The notes: generated from the sequence alone by a model not told the origin. A stretch of DNA of 50,849 bases from an uncultured Atopostipes sp. (GCA_910588235.1 CAJUOQ010000014.1:1-50849), one strand, 5' to 3'. Shown: positions 1 to 9,332, numbered from the stretch's first letter. Program-made: numbers and translations.

Positions 1-107
1 CAGTATTGAACTGCATTCTCTAAAAATTCTATCAACACTATTTGACAGAGAACCTGAAATTTTCTCTTCATGACAAGCAGTGCCAACCAACATCGCTTAA
101 ATTTCAT

Positions 108-150
108 AAAAAAAGGTGCCCATGAATCCAAAAGATGATTCATCGACACC
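108..150 (-). terminator. Rho-independent terminator of pnp
   Basis: Read on the minus strand, arms starting GGTG and GATGAATC pair with GGATTCAT and CACC, followed by a run of seven T. It lies just past the pnp stop codon. The remaining 1-107 shows no convincing gene. Confidence 0.8.
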
Positions 151-168
151 AGTGAATATAACGTTTAA

Positions 169-2295
169 TTATTCATTTTCTTCGCGTTCTTCGATTACAG
201 CTTTATGAGATAAGTTTAAACGACCCAAGTTGTCAATTTCTAACACTTTAACTTCTAATTGGTCGCCAACAGAAACAAAGTCTGAAGTGTTTTTAATAAA
301 GCGGTCTGAAAGTTCAGAAACGTGGCATAAGCCTTCTGTCCCTTTAATGACTTCCACAAAAGCGCCATAACTTTCCACACGTTTGACGGTTCCGTTATAG
401 ATTTTACCCACTTCAACTTCTTCCGTTAATTCTTCAACGATTTCTCGAGCACGCGCAATCATCTCAGCATCTTCACCATAAATAGCCACAAGACCTTCGT
501 CATCAATATCAATTTTAACGCCTGTTTCATCAATAATCTTATTGATGGTCTCGCCACCTTTACCAATAACCACTTTAATCTTATCTGGGTTAATGTTTAA
601 AGAGTCAATTTTCGGTGCATAAGCACTTAACTCTTCACGCGGAGCGTCAAGGGCTGAAGCCATATTATCTAAGATCGTCATTCGCGCCTCTTTCGCAGAT
701 GCTAGCGCTTCTTTTAGGATATCTGTCGTAATACCCTCGATCTTAATATCCATTTGTAAAGCTGTAATTCCTTGACGAGTTCCAGCGACTTTAAAGTCCA
801 TATCGCCTAAATGGTCTTCTAATCCTTGGATGTCTGTTAGGATGGTGTAATCCTGTTCGTCCATCACAAGACCCATCGCAATTCCTCCAACGGGTGCTGC
901 AATTGGTACTCCCGCATCCATCAAGGACAAGGTTGCGGCACAGATACTGGCTTGCGAAGAAGAACCGTTTGATTCAAGGACTTCAGAAACGACTCGGATC
1001 ATATAAGGGAATTCTTCGACTCCAGGAATAATCGGTTCAAGGGCTCGTTCACCTAAAGCACCATGTCCAATCTCACGACGGCCTGGTCCTCCAACTCTTC
1101 CAGTCTCTCCTACTGAGAAGTTCGGGAAGTTATAATGGTGAATAAAACGTTTCTTCTCTTCACTGCCTAAACCATCGATGACTTGGTATTCATTCAATGG
1201 CGCTAAGGTTGTAGCAGATAGCGCTTGTGTCTGTCCACGAGTGAATAAACCAGAACCATGAACGCGTGGTAATAAACCAGCTCTTGATTCTAACGAACGA
1301 ACTTCATCTACGCCGCGCCCATCTGGACGAATTTTTTCTTCTGTAATTAAACGACGTACTTCGTCTTTTTCTAAATTATCTGCAACTTCTTTAACATCTT
1401 TTAATAAAGCCTCTAATTCAGCTTCTGAAATATCGGTCTCTTCGTATTTGATTTCATAAGCTTCCACAATCGCTTCTTTCACTGCGTCGGTTGCTTCCGC
1501 ACGTTCTTGCTTATCAAAGATTTGAATCGCTTCTTTCATGCGGTCATTATAAGTTGCCTTGATTTCATTGGTCAGATCAGCAGCAGGTAGGATTAATTCA
1601 ACATCCATTTTCTCCACGCCAATTTCTGCAATGATCTCTTCTTGGAAAGCACAGAGCTCTTTAATGGCTTCATGACCAAAAAGTAAAGCTTCTAATAAAT
1701 CTTCTTCTGCTACTTGGTCAGCACCACTTTCCACCATATTAATAGCTTGTTTGGTACCGGCAACGGTTAAATGAATATCGGATTGTGCTTCTTGCTCTTC
1801 GGTTGGGTTTAAAATAAATTCACCATCTACCCGGCCAACATTCACGCCCGCAATCGGACCATTAAATGGCACTTTTGAAATCCCTAAAGCAAGACTTGAA
1901 CCGAACATTGCGGACATTTCCGGTGTATTATCAGGGTCTACCGAAAGCACAGTGTTAATCAATTGTACTTCATTACGATAACCATCCGGGAACATCGGAC
2001 GAATTGGACGGTCAATCAGACGTGCAGTGAGTGTCGCATGATCCGAGGGACGCCCTTCACGTTTAATAAATCCTCCAGGTACTTTTCCGACTGAGTACAT
2101 TTTTTCTTCATAATTTACAGTCAGTGGGAAAAATGGTAAATGGGAAGGCTTTTCTTCACCGACAGCTGTCGACAGGACAACTGTATCCCCATATCGAATT
2201 AAAGCAGCGCCAGACGCTTGTTTGGCTAGTTCGCCAATCTCTACAACTAATTCGCGACCGGCTACTTCTGTTGTATAAACTTTCTTTTCAGTCAT
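169..2295 (-). CDS. pnp: Polyribonucleotide nucleotidyltransferase (PNPase)
   Basis: PNPase is a 3'-to-5' phosphorolytic exoribonuclease that degrades mRNA and works as a homotrimer in the cytoplasm. The 708-residue protein has the full family layout: a first RNase PH core (about 10-140), an alpha-helical linker, a second RNase PH core (about 320-545), a KH domain containing VVIGKGGETI (about 560-570), and a C-terminal S1 domain starting near GKIYNGTVKRVESYGAF. The length is normal for Firmicutes. The ATG start is preceded by AAGGAG. It lies downstream of rpsO, the usual rpsO-pnp order, but a terminator and a long hairpin separate the two genes. The hairpin suggests post-transcriptional control of pnp. 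Confidence 0.97.
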   Translation of the reverse strand: MTEKKVYTTEVAGRELVVEIGELAKQASGAALIRYGDTVVLSTAVGEEKPSHLPFFPLTVNYEEKMYSVGKVPGGFIKREGRPSDHATLTARLIDRPIRPMFPDGYRNEVQLINTVLSVDPDNTPEMSAMFGSSLALGISKVPFNGPIAGVNVGRVDGEFILNPTEEQEAQSDIHLTVAGTKQAINMVESGADQVAEEDLLEALLFGHEAIKELCAFQEEIIAEIGVEKMDVELILPAADLTNEIKATYNDRMKEAIQIFDKQERAEATDAVKEAIVEAYEIKYEETDISEAELEALLKDVKEVADNLEKDEVRRLITEEKIRPDGRGVDEVRSLESRAGLLPRVHGSGLFTRGQTQALSATTLAPLNEYQVIDGLGSEEKKRFIHHYNFPNFSVGETGRVGGPGRREIGHGALGERALEPIIPGVEEFPYMIRVVSEVLESNGSSSQASICAATLSLMDAGVPIAAPVGGIAMGLVMDEQDYTILTDIQGLEDHLGDMDFKVAGTRQGITALQMDIKIEGITTDILKEALASAKEARMTILDNMASALDAPREELSAYAPKIDSLNINPDKIKVVIGKGGETINKIIDETGVKIDIDDEGLVAIYGEDAEMIARAREIVEELTEEVEVGKIYNGTVKRVESYGAFVEVIKGTEGLCHVSELSDRFIKNTSDFVSVGDQLEVKVLEIDNLGRLNLSHKAVIEEREENE

Positions 2296-2315
2296 TTATT
2301 TTCTCCTTTTTGAAA

Positions 2316-2394
2316 CAGGAAGGCGACTACTAAACAAATGTCAAAATTTAATGTTTTAAACTTTCACATTTGATTAGTAGTGATCTACTTCCTG
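2316..2394 (-). promoter_or_regulatory. Long leader hairpin upstream of pnp
   Basis: In the pnp transcript the outer arm starts CAGGAAG and contains CTACTAA and CAAATGT. It pairs with ACATTTG, TTAGTAG and CTTCCTG, with only small internal loops. The inner part GAAAGTTTAA pairs with TTAAATTTTG around a 4-nt AACA loop. Together this is an imperfect stem of about 30 bp ending about 20 nt before the start codon. Such a stem is a plausible RNase III substrate. E. coli pnp autoregulation works through a cleaved leader stem, but equivalence here is inference. Confidence 0.7.
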
Positions 2395-2425
2395 TCTGCT
2401 TAATTTAATTAACTCTATTTTCTCT

Positions 2426-2461
2426 AAAAAGAAAGCGAGATTCAAGAGAATCCCGCTTTTT
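2426..2461 (-). terminator. Rho-independent terminator of rpsO
   Basis: On the minus strand GCGGGATTC pairs with GAATCTCGC around a TCTT loop, with A and T runs on either side. It directly follows the rpsO stop codon and separates it from the pnp leader. Confidence 0.85.
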
Positions 2462-2479
2462 ATCCAATGCTTCTGTCGC

Positions 2480-2749
2480 TTAACGACGTAAGCCTAATTT
2501 TTGAATTAAGTCACGGTAGCGTGTAATGTCTTTGTTACGTAAATAACCAAGTAAATTACGACGGTGACCGATTTTCTTCATTAGTCCACGTTGTGAGTGG
2601 TAGTCTTGAGTATGTTCGTGCATGTGGTCGTTCAAATTGTTAATTTCTGTAGTCAATAAAGCAATTTGTACTTCTGGAGAACCAGTGTCTCCTTCATGAC
2701 GCGCATATTCACTAATAATTTGATCTTTTTCTTGTTGTGATAATGCCAT
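2480..2749 (-). CDS. rpsO: 30S ribosomal protein S15
   Basis: S15 is a primary 16S rRNA-binding protein of the small subunit. The 89-residue protein MALSQQEKDQIISEY... carries the conserved GDTGSPEVQIALLT segment and the basic end containing RRNLLGYL and RYRDLIQKLGLRR. A GTG three codons upstream is in frame, but it lies next to the ribosome binding site AAAGGGG, which is placed eight bases before this ATG, and other S15 proteins begin at MA. The ATG at 2749 was therefore chosen. The order uvrB-rpsO-pnp on one strand, with terminators between, suggests separate transcription units. S15 often controls its own synthesis by binding its leader. Confidence 0.97.
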   Translation of the reverse strand: MALSQQEKDQIISEYARHEGDTGSPEVQIALLTTEINNLNDHMHEHTQDYHSQRGLMKKIGHRRNLLGYLRNKDITRYRDLIQKLGLRR

Positions 2750-2758
2750 GTCTTTCAC

Positions 2759-2862
2759 CCCTTTTATTCTTTAGAATCCAATCACTGAGATAACGTTGGT
2801 GACTCAACTATCCAAGTGATGGTCTTCGTGTTCAATCACTCAAACACTTTAGTAAGAATACA
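2759..2862 (-). promoter_or_regulatory. Possible structured rpsO leader
   Basis: The leader read on the minus strand contains a GTGTT...AACAC hairpin, a GTTG...CAAC hairpin and an enclosing ATCACT...AGTGAT pairing. This could form a multi-way junction of the kind S15 binds. The fold was judged by eye only, and no exact match to a known S15-leader class is claimed. Confidence 0.3.
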
Positions 2863-2865
2863 AGA

Positions 2866-2897
2866 TTCCGTTGAAATAATCAAGCATTTCAACGGAA
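2866..2897 (-). terminator. Probable terminator of uvrB
   Basis: Inverted repeat TTCCGTTGAAAT...ATTTCAACGGAA just downstream of the uvrB stop. The T-run after the stem is weak on the minus strand, so termination strength is uncertain. Confidence 0.55.
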
Positions 2898-2936
2898 ATT
2901 TTCTTGTTTATTCTCATTCAATGTTTCGCGAAGTGT

Positions 2937-4916
2937 CTAGTTGGCTTGTAATTCAAGCATGACATCACGTAAGGAGGCAGCTTTTTCGAACTCTAATTCT
3001 TTGGCTGCGTGACGCATTTCCAATTCTAATGTTTCGATTAATTCTCGGCGTTCTTCACGAGAAAGTTTATTAATATTTTCAACCGAGAAGTCACTATCCA
3101 TATCTTCGACAATTTCAGAGACACTGATTAAGTCACGGACACTTTTACGGATGGTTGTCGGTGTAATCCCGTGCTCTTCGTTATAAGCTTGTTGAATTTC
3201 ACGACGACGCTCTGTTTCATCCAGCGCAAAACGCATAGAGCTTGTAATTTCATCCGCGTACATAATCACTTCACCATTTTCATTACGCGCTGCTCGTCCG
3301 ATCGTTTGAATCAAAGAGGTTTCATTTCTTAAGAAGCCTTGTTTATCGGCATCTAAAATCGCGACCAAGGAGACCTCTGGCACATCCAGCCCTTCACGTA
3401 ATAAGTTGATCCCGATTAAAACATCAAACTCACCCATGCGTAAATCACGAATAATTTCCGTACGTTCTAGGGTTTTAACATCACTGTGGAGATATTCAAC
3501 TTTAATCCCGACTTCTTTGAGGTAGTCGGTTAAATCTTCTGACATTTTTTTCGTTAAAGTCGTAATAAAGACCCGTTCATCGCGTTCGATCCGTTTATTG
3601 ATCTCTTCGATTAAGTCATCAATTTGACCATCAATTGGGCGAACATCCACTTTAGGGTCTAATAAGCCTGTTGGTCGGATAATTTGTTCGACGATACGAG
3701 AAGATCGTTCTCTTTCATAATCACTCGGAGTGGCTGAAATATAAGCAATTTGTGGGACACGCTCTTCAAACTCTTCAAGGGTTAATGGTCGGTTATCAAT
3801 CGCACTTGGTAAACGGAAGCCGTGATCCACTAGCATTTCTTTACGCGAACGGTCTCCTTTATACATACCTCGAATTTGCGGCATAGTCATATGTGACTCG
3901 TCCACAATAAATAAAGAGTCTTCTGGAAAGAAGTCCAGTAAGGTATACGGCGGTTCTCCAGGTTTTCGACCATCCATATGACGTGAATAGTTCTCAATAC
4001 CAGAGACATAACCCATTTCCATTAACATTTCTAAATCATAATTGGTTCGTTGTTCTAAACGTTGCGCTTCGAGTAATTTATTTTCTTTATTTAAAACCGC
4101 AAGTCGTTCTTCCAATTCTTCGCGAATAGAAGTGATCGCTTGCCGATTTTGTTCATCGGTGGACACGAAGTGGGTCGCTGGGAAAATAGCTACATATTGC
4201 AAGTCCGCTAAAATTTCTCCAGTCAATGAATCAATCTCGCGGATACGATCAATTTCATCTCCGAAAAATTCCACACGAATAGTCGCTTCTGCTCGTGAAG
4301 GTAAGAAAATTTCTACACTATCTCCGCGCACGCGGAATCGACCTCGTTGAAAATCAATATCGTTTCGTTCAAACTGCATGTCCACTAACATGCGTAATAA
4401 TTCATCCCGGCTCATTTCAGTGCCCACTCGTAAAGACTTCACATGTTCTTTATAATCTTCAGGGTTTACTAAACCATAAATACATGAAACGGATGAAACG
4501 ACAATTGTGTCGCGACGTTCAACTAAAGAGCTGGTCGCTGAGTGGCGTAATTTATCAATTTCATCGTTGATACTAGCATCTTTTTCAATAAATGTATCCG
4601 TTGAAGGAACATAAGCTTCTGGTTGGTAATAGTCATAGTAACTGACAAAGTACTCCACAGCATTTTCCGGGAAAAACTCCTTAAATTCGGAGTACAATTG
4701 TCCCGCCAAGGTCTTATTGTGAGCGATGACGAGGGTGGGTTTGTTGACTTCAGCAATTACGTTGGACATGGTAAATGTTTTTCCTGTCCCCGTAGCTCCC
4801 AACAGTGTCAGTTCTTTTTCGTTGTTATTAATACCTTCGACAATTTGTTTAATCGCCTCGGGTTGATCCCCGTTCGGTTCGTATTCTGAATGTAGTTTAA
4901 ATTGTGCTTCTTCCAT
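2937..4916 (-). CDS. uvrB: Excinuclease ABC subunit UvrB
   Basis: UvrB is the central helicase-like subunit of nucleotide excision repair. It receives damaged DNA from UvrA and recruits UvrC. The 659-residue protein shows Walker A GATGTGKT (40-47), the damage-probing beta-hairpin region YYDYYQPEAYVP (about 93-104), DESHM near residue 340, the helicase segment GRAARN, and the C-terminal UVR/UvrC-interaction motif containing ELEFEKAASLRD. The length is typical. The ATG is preceded by AAAGGA. uvrA, often adjacent in Firmicutes, is not beside it: the neighbours are rpsT and rpsO. A complete repair system would need uvrA and uvrC elsewhere. Confidence 0.97.
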   Translation of the reverse strand: MEEAQFKLHSEYEPNGDQPEAIKQIVEGINNNEKELTLLGATGTGKTFTMSNVIAEVNKPTLVIAHNKTLAGQLYSEFKEFFPENAVEYFVSYYDYYQPEAYVPSTDTFIEKDASINDEIDKLRHSATSSLVERRDTIVVSSVSCIYGLVNPEDYKEHVKSLRVGTEMSRDELLRMLVDMQFERNDIDFQRGRFRVRGDSVEIFLPSRAEATIRVEFFGDEIDRIREIDSLTGEILADLQYVAIFPATHFVSTDEQNRQAITSIREELEERLAVLNKENKLLEAQRLEQRTNYDLEMLMEMGYVSGIENYSRHMDGRKPGEPPYTLLDFFPEDSLFIVDESHMTMPQIRGMYKGDRSRKEMLVDHGFRLPSAIDNRPLTLEEFEERVPQIAYISATPSDYERERSSRIVEQIIRPTGLLDPKVDVRPIDGQIDDLIEEINKRIERDERVFITTLTKKMSEDLTDYLKEVGIKVEYLHSDVKTLERTEIIRDLRMGEFDVLIGINLLREGLDVPEVSLVAILDADKQGFLRNETSLIQTIGRAARNENGEVIMYADEITSSMRFALDETERRREIQQAYNEEHGITPTTIRKSVRDLISVSEIVEDMDSDFSVENINKLSREERRELIETLELEMRHAAKELEFEKAASLRDVMLELQAN

Positions 4917-4966
4917 AATCGTTTCCTTTCTAACATTTCTTGCTTAAACAATAGCATACACAGAAC

Positions 4967-5030
4967 AAAAAAGCCCTCTGATGCTTCCATGAGAATTTCT
5001 TATGAACTGGAGTTTTCCATCAGATGAGCT
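4967..5030 (-). terminator. Terminator of rpsT
   Basis: On the minus strand GCTC and TCTGATG pair with CATCAGA and GGGC over a long loop that has its own weak pairing. A TTTTTT run follows. Confidence 0.65.
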
Positions 5031-5054
5031 TCTTTATTTATATGATTGGTTCAA

Positions 5055-5312
5055 TTAGAGATTGTTAACTAACTTTTGTAAACGAGACTTTTCACGGGCG
5101 GCTTTGTTTTTATGAATTAATTTCTTCACAACCGCTTGGTCTAAAACTTTAATTGCCTGATTTAATACTTCTTGGGTATTTTCAGCCTTTTCACTTACAG
5201 CTTGTTCAACCTTTTTCATTGCCGTACGGACAGCAGTGGCTTGACCTTTCTGACGTGCATGCGTTTTTTTATTTTGACGCACACGTTTGATCGCTTGCTT
5301 AGAAGTTGCCAT
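5055..5312 (-). CDS. rpsT: 30S ribosomal protein S20
   Basis: S20 binds 16S rRNA early in small-subunit assembly. The 85-residue, lysine- and arginine-rich helical protein has the family opening with SAIKR-like SKQAIKRVRQN and the segment KKLIHKNKAAREKSRLQK near the C-terminus. The ATG is preceded by AAGGAG. It sits between uvrB and holA on the same strand. In Bacillus, rpsT lies next to the comE-holA cluster, so this neighbourhood is conserved. Confidence 0.96.
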   Translation of the reverse strand: MATSKQAIKRVRQNKKTHARQKGQATAVRTAMKKVEQAVSEKAENTQEVLNQAIKVLDQAVVKKLIHKNKAAREKSRLQKLVNNL

Positions 5313-5418
5313 ATGGTTTGCTCCTTTGATTAAGTGAAGGTTAAAGGAAGTCTCTTAATCTTTACTTATTATTTTATTTTAAATCATTCTAATAGAGTTT
5401 ATTATACTAAATTACCTA

Positions 5419-5458
5419 GCAAAAAGCAATGAAGACGCTCCTCTTAGCCGGCTTTTTA
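5419..5458 (-). terminator. Possible weak terminator of holA
   Basis: On the minus strand AAAAAGC at the holA stop codon pairs with GCTTTTT. The stem is seven pairs and the loop is long, so this is only a weak candidate. Confidence 0.35.
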
Positions 5459-6499
5459 CTGCGCATGGATTTTGCTTTTTTGAGCGAAACGCATGATAAA
5501 GAGTTCGACTTGTAGTTCTTGGTCAATTTGACCGGTCTTCATTTTAAAATCAGCATCGATTAAATAATCTAAAGCTTCTGCTAATAACGTTTGTTCATAC
5601 TGGTGAATACCTTGAAGAGCTAACTTCACCCGGTAAGGATGCACTTTCAGCACTTTAGCCATCTCATTTTGCTGGTAACCTTGTTTGTGTAAGATTTTAA
5701 CTTGGAGAAGTAAGCGAAACTGTGAAATCAATAAAGCGACAATCTTAATCGGTTCTTCTTTTTGCACCAGTAAATCGTGATAAGTTTCAATTGAAGCTTC
5801 GACTTGTTTGTTTAAGACTAAGGTATTTAATTCAAAGACATTTTGCTCCAAAGTTTTAGGAACCAGTTGTTGAATCGATTCTTTTGTTATTTGCTTGGTA
5901 TCCGTATGATATAAAAAGAGCTTATCCAATTCATGCATCATATTCGTTAGTTGCCCATCGGTGCGCTCAGTGAAAAGTTGGAAAGCCTCACTTGAAATTT
6001 GGTAACCTTTTTCTTTGATGATTTCTTTAATATAGCGACTCGCTTCATTTGGACGGGGCGAAGAAACATCGATCACTTCGGCATTTTTTTCAATTAATTT
6101 TGTGATTTTTTTACGACGATCCAATTTTTCATACGGAGCAAAAAACACGACCACTGAAAAATCCGCTGGGTTTTTCAAATAATCTTCTAACTCTTCTAAG
6201 TTATGATCTGGTGTTCCTTTTACTTTTTGACCGGTTAGAAAGTAAGGATTTTGGACAAATACTAAACGTCGTTCCCCAAAAAAGGGAAAAGAGGCAGCTT
6301 CAAATAAAGCGTCGCTAATGGCGTTTTCTTCCATATCAAAACTCGCAAAATTTAAATCCATTGATTCTTCATCCAAAACATGCTCAATAAGCGCTTCGCG
6401 GATTCGTTCGACGAAATATCTTTCTTCGCCAAGCATTAAATAAATGGATGCAAAATTTTTATTTCGTATCTTTGCTAATTGTTGTTGAATATTTTTCAT
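5456..6499 (-). CDS. holA: DNA polymerase III subunit delta
   Basis: HolA is the clamp-loader subunit that opens the beta sliding clamp. The 347-residue length and the sequence pattern fit the Firmicutes delta family: an N-terminal AAA-like region beginning IYLMLGEERYFVERIREAL, a middle containing FFAPYEKLDRRKKITKLI, and a helical C-terminal collar with LISQFRLLLQVKIL. The start ATG has AGGTG just before it and lies eight bases past the comEC stop, so the two genes are probably co-transcribed. The comEA-comEB-comEC-holA order matches Bacillus and many lactic acid bacteria. Confidence 0.93.
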   Translation of the reverse strand: MKNIQQQLAKIRNKNFASIYLMLGEERYFVERIREALIEHVLDEESMDLNFASFDMEENAISDALFEAASFPFFGERRLVFVQNPYFLTGQKVKGTPDHNLEELEDYLKNPADFSVVVFFAPYEKLDRRKKITKLIEKNAEVIDVSSPRPNEASRYIKEIIKEKGYQISSEAFQLFTERTDGQLTNMMHELDKLFLYHTDTKQITKESIQQLVPKTLEQNVFELNTLVLNKQVEASIETYHDLLVQKEEPIKIVALLISQFRLLLQVKILHKQGYQQNEMAKVLKVHPYRVKLALQGIHQYEQTLLAEALDYLIDADFKMKTGQIDQELQVELFIMRFAQKSKIHAQ

Positions 6500-6507
6500 T
6501 TTTTCAC

Positions 6508-8838
6508 CTAATTTTTATGTACTGTTTGTAGATCTGTTAGCCAGTGCTCCCCACCAGGAATTTTTAAATAACGAACCATCACCGCGCCCTCTTCGCTTGT
6601 CGTATAGACTTTGGTCCCCATTTCATCAAAACGTTCAATGACCTCCACATCCGGGTGCCCATGAACATTGTTCTCTCCCGCTGAAATCAAGGCAATTTCT
6701 GGTTGCACCTGTTCTACAAAAGTGGGGATAGAAGAGGTTTGACTTCCGTGATGAGCAACTTTTAAATATTTTGTGGTTAAATTTGGGTACTGCTCGATTA
6801 TTTCTTGCTCGGCTTCTTCTTCGATGTCGCCGGTAAATAACCAAGTATCTCCTCCCATTTTAACATATAAAGTGAGCGATTGGTCATTTTCAGATAATTT
6901 TGGAGCCCTTGGATGTAAAACAACAGTCTCTTTTACAGGATAATCTACAACTGTAGGAGCTGTCAGTACCCGAAGCTTCGTTTGCGGTAATTTTTTTAAT
7001 TGACGTAAGACGGTTGGATTCTTCAAGGTCGACGGTGTAGCCGCAATTTCTTTGATCTCCAGTTCTCCACCGATACTCGCCACTTCCCCCATATGATCCA
7101 TATGCGCATGTGTTAAGTATAAACGATCAATGCTAGCCACTCCTAAGGCTTTTAAGCTGGGACTGACGATATCTGCGCCAATTGAAAAAGGTTGTTCTCG
7201 TTCTTGCCATGGCTCGCGCTCGCCCCACTGGACGCTGCCGCCTGTATCAATTAAAGTAATCTTATTTTTATACGGTTCTTTAATCAAAATAGAATCTCCC
7301 TGTCCTACATCTAACATCGTGACATACCCCACCGGCGTCCACTGATAATAAAATAAACAAAACATTATACTGACGCTTACAAGAAAGGAAGGTCTTTTCT
7401 TTGCTTCTACTCTTTTCAAGAAAATAAAAATGCTCAAGATTAATACGACGAACACGAATTGCGGGAGTCGACCAGTTACCAAAGAAAAATTATAAGTCGT
7501 ATGCAGAGAAGAAAGAAAATTTTCGAGCATTAGAATGAGCTGGGTCAAAGCTTTCACTAGGAGCTTAAACAAGCGTGTCGATGCGAACAAACGAGAGAAG
7601 CTAAAGACGATGAGTAATGCTGGGAATAATACATACGTAAAAAAGGGAATAAATAAAACATTCGCAAAGACGGTAATCCAAGGAATCTCAAAAAAGTGAT
7701 ACGTTAAAATAGGAAGGCTTGCAAGTCCGCTCATCAGTGAGAATAACAACGTATAAGCCAAAGCATTTAATTCCTGCATCCATTTTTGCTTGCCCATTAA
7801 AATGAAAATACCACTTAACGTATAACTTAGCTGAAAAGCAATCTGATAAATCTGATAAGGATTAACAAATAATGCTAAAAGAAAAGTCAATGCCCAAGCA
7901 TCCAAAGTATCCAGGGGTTGGTGCAGGAGTTTACTTAATAGCTTAAAGGCATTCTGAAAGACCGCTCGAAAAACACTTACCCCAAATCCCGCCAACTGCC
8001 CATAGAAAGGAAGGAATAACAGTAAAAATAAATAGGTGCGTTCATGCGTAACTCCCATCCGCAATAGGAATAAACGGACCAGATTAATCAAATAAGTAAT
8101 ATGAAAACCGGAAATACTAAATAAATGCACCACGCCTAATGCCCGATAAGACTGTAACGCTTCTTCCGTAAAATCACGATCATCCGCAAAAAATAATATT
8201 TTGAGATAGCTCGCAATTTTATCGTTAAAGGTCTGGTCAATATAATTAAAAAGTGCCACTCTTATTTTTTCTATGCGATGAAATCGAGGCAGAGAAAGTG
8301 CTTGGTGCGGAAGCTTTTCGATGTGCTCTGCTTCTAACTGCCAGTGAATGTTATTTCTCTTTAAATACTGTTGATAATTAAATTGATGAAAATTTGAATG
8401 AGTCGCGGGGGTTGCCAAAGTTCCTTCGATTCGTAAATGAGTGGGCGCTTGGTTCTCCTCCCATTGCTCTTTTTCTGCTTCTGATTCTAAATCATACTGG
8501 ATCACGACTTTTTCTTCCGCTGCTTCCGTTTGGATCACGCCATCGAAGCGCACCCGATCCCCATCCACTTTCACCGAAGTGGCTTGTGGGTAAACAATAA
8601 AAGACGTTTCTTCTCCTTGCCATGCTGAAATATTTGTCTTTTGATGGTACTGAAGAGCACCCATAAACACTAAACCAACAATTAAAGAAAGAAAGGTTAT
8701 TGAGCGTTTCTTTAGACATAAAATACGAATAAACCATAGAATACAAAGCAAGAAGCCAACCACTGAAAAACCTTCTAAAAAGCTTACAGCTACTAATAAA
8801 CATAATATTGTAGGAAAAATCCACAGCTTATTCTGCAT
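6508..8838 (-). CDS. comEC: Competence DNA-uptake channel ComEC/Rec2
   Basis: ComEC forms the membrane channel that brings one strand of transforming DNA into the cell. The 776-residue protein has the full family layout: N-terminal membrane helices, a periplasmic-type OB/DUF4131 region (about 60-190), a polytopic competence domain (about 200-500), and a C-terminal metallo-beta-lactamase-like domain. That last domain opens with MLDVGQGDSILI, has the metal motif THAHMDHMGE (about 572-581), and a later AHHGS. No frameshift is seen. It lies between comEB and holA. The start has only a weak Shine-Dalgarno sequence (GTGATG), and translation may depend on readthrough from comEB. Confidence 0.95.
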   Translation of the reverse strand: MQNKLWIFPTILCLLVAVSFLEGFSVVGFLLCILWFIRILCLKKRSITFLSLIVGLVFMGALQYHQKTNISAWQGEETSFIVYPQATSVKVDGDRVRFDGVIQTEAAEEKVVIQYDLESEAEKEQWEENQAPTHLRIEGTLATPATHSNFHQFNYQQYLKRNNIHWQLEAEHIEKLPHQALSLPRFHRIEKIRVALFNYIDQTFNDKIASYLKILFFADDRDFTEEALQSYRALGVVHLFSISGFHITYLINLVRLFLLRMGVTHERTYLFLLLFLPFYGQLAGFGVSVFRAVFQNAFKLLSKLLHQPLDTLDAWALTFLLALFVNPYQIYQIAFQLSYTLSGIFILMGKQKWMQELNALAYTLLFSLMSGLASLPILTYHFFEIPWITVFANVLFIPFFTYVLFPALLIVFSFSRLFASTRLFKLLVKALTQLILMLENFLSSLHTTYNFSLVTGRLPQFVFVVLILSIFIFLKRVEAKKRPSFLVSVSIMFCLFYYQWTPVGYVTMLDVGQGDSILIKEPYKNKITLIDTGGSVQWGEREPWQEREQPFSIGADIVSPSLKALGVASIDRLYLTHAHMDHMGEVASIGGELEIKEIAATPSTLKNPTVLRQLKKLPQTKLRVLTAPTVVDYPVKETVVLHPRAPKLSENDQSLTLYVKMGGDTWLFTGDIEEEAEQEIIEQYPNLTTKYLKVAHHGSQTSSIPTFVEQVQPEIALISAGENNVHGHPDVEVIERFDEMGTKVYTTSEEGAVMVRYLKIPGGEHWLTDLQTVHKN

Positions 8839-8858
8839 TCACATCACTCAATTATTGA

Positions 8859-9332
8859 TTATTTGTTTGAAAATCCTTCTTGTATTTGAGAGAAAAAATC
8901 ATTGGGTAAATCGACTTGAGTGGTTTGAATTCCTGCATGTTCAAATAATTCTTTCGCATATCCATTTGTATTGTAATCATGTAAATAATAAACATTCGCG
9001 ATACCCGCTTGGATAATCATCTTCGTACATTGTAAGCAAGGGAAATGTGAAACATAAATATCAGCACCCTCTGTTGGCGCTCCGAATTTGGCACATTGTA
9101 AAATAGCATTTGCCTCCGCATGAACGGTGCGAACACAATGGCCGTCTACCACATAACAACCTACCTCCGTACAATGAACATCGCCACTGACGGAACCATT
9201 ATAACCCCCAGAAATCACTCGGCGATCCCGAACAATCGTCGCGCCTACCGCTAACCGCGTACAAGTACTTCGAGTGGATAATAGTAAACTTTGTGACATA
9301 AAATACTGATCCCAAGGTATACGATTTTGCAT
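8859..9332 (-). CDS. comEB: ComE operon protein 2, dCMP deaminase family
   Basis: This cytidine/deoxycytidylate deaminase-family enzyme probably converts dCMP to dUMP. It sits in the competence operon, although Bacillus comEB is not required for uptake. The zinc-site motifs are HAEANAI (about 69-75) and PCLQCTK (about 98-104). The 157-residue start MQNRIPWDQYF was chosen because GGAGG lies eight bases upstream. The in-frame ATG five codons earlier has its Shine-Dalgarno only about three bases away. It is separated from comEC by about 20 bases and probably belongs to the same transcript. Confidence 0.93.
   Translation of the reverse strand: MQNRIPWDQYFMSQSLLLSTRSTCTRLAVGATIVRDRRVISGGYNGSVSGDVHCTEVGCYVVDGHCVRTVHAEANAILQCAKFGAPTEGADIYVSHFPCLQCTKMIIQAGIANVYYLHDYNTNGYAKELFEHAGIQTTQVDLPNDFFSQIQEGFSNK

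Noticed and set aside
3..107. Possible gene fragment at the left edge
   Set aside because: No continuous coding pattern was recognised and too little sequence is present.
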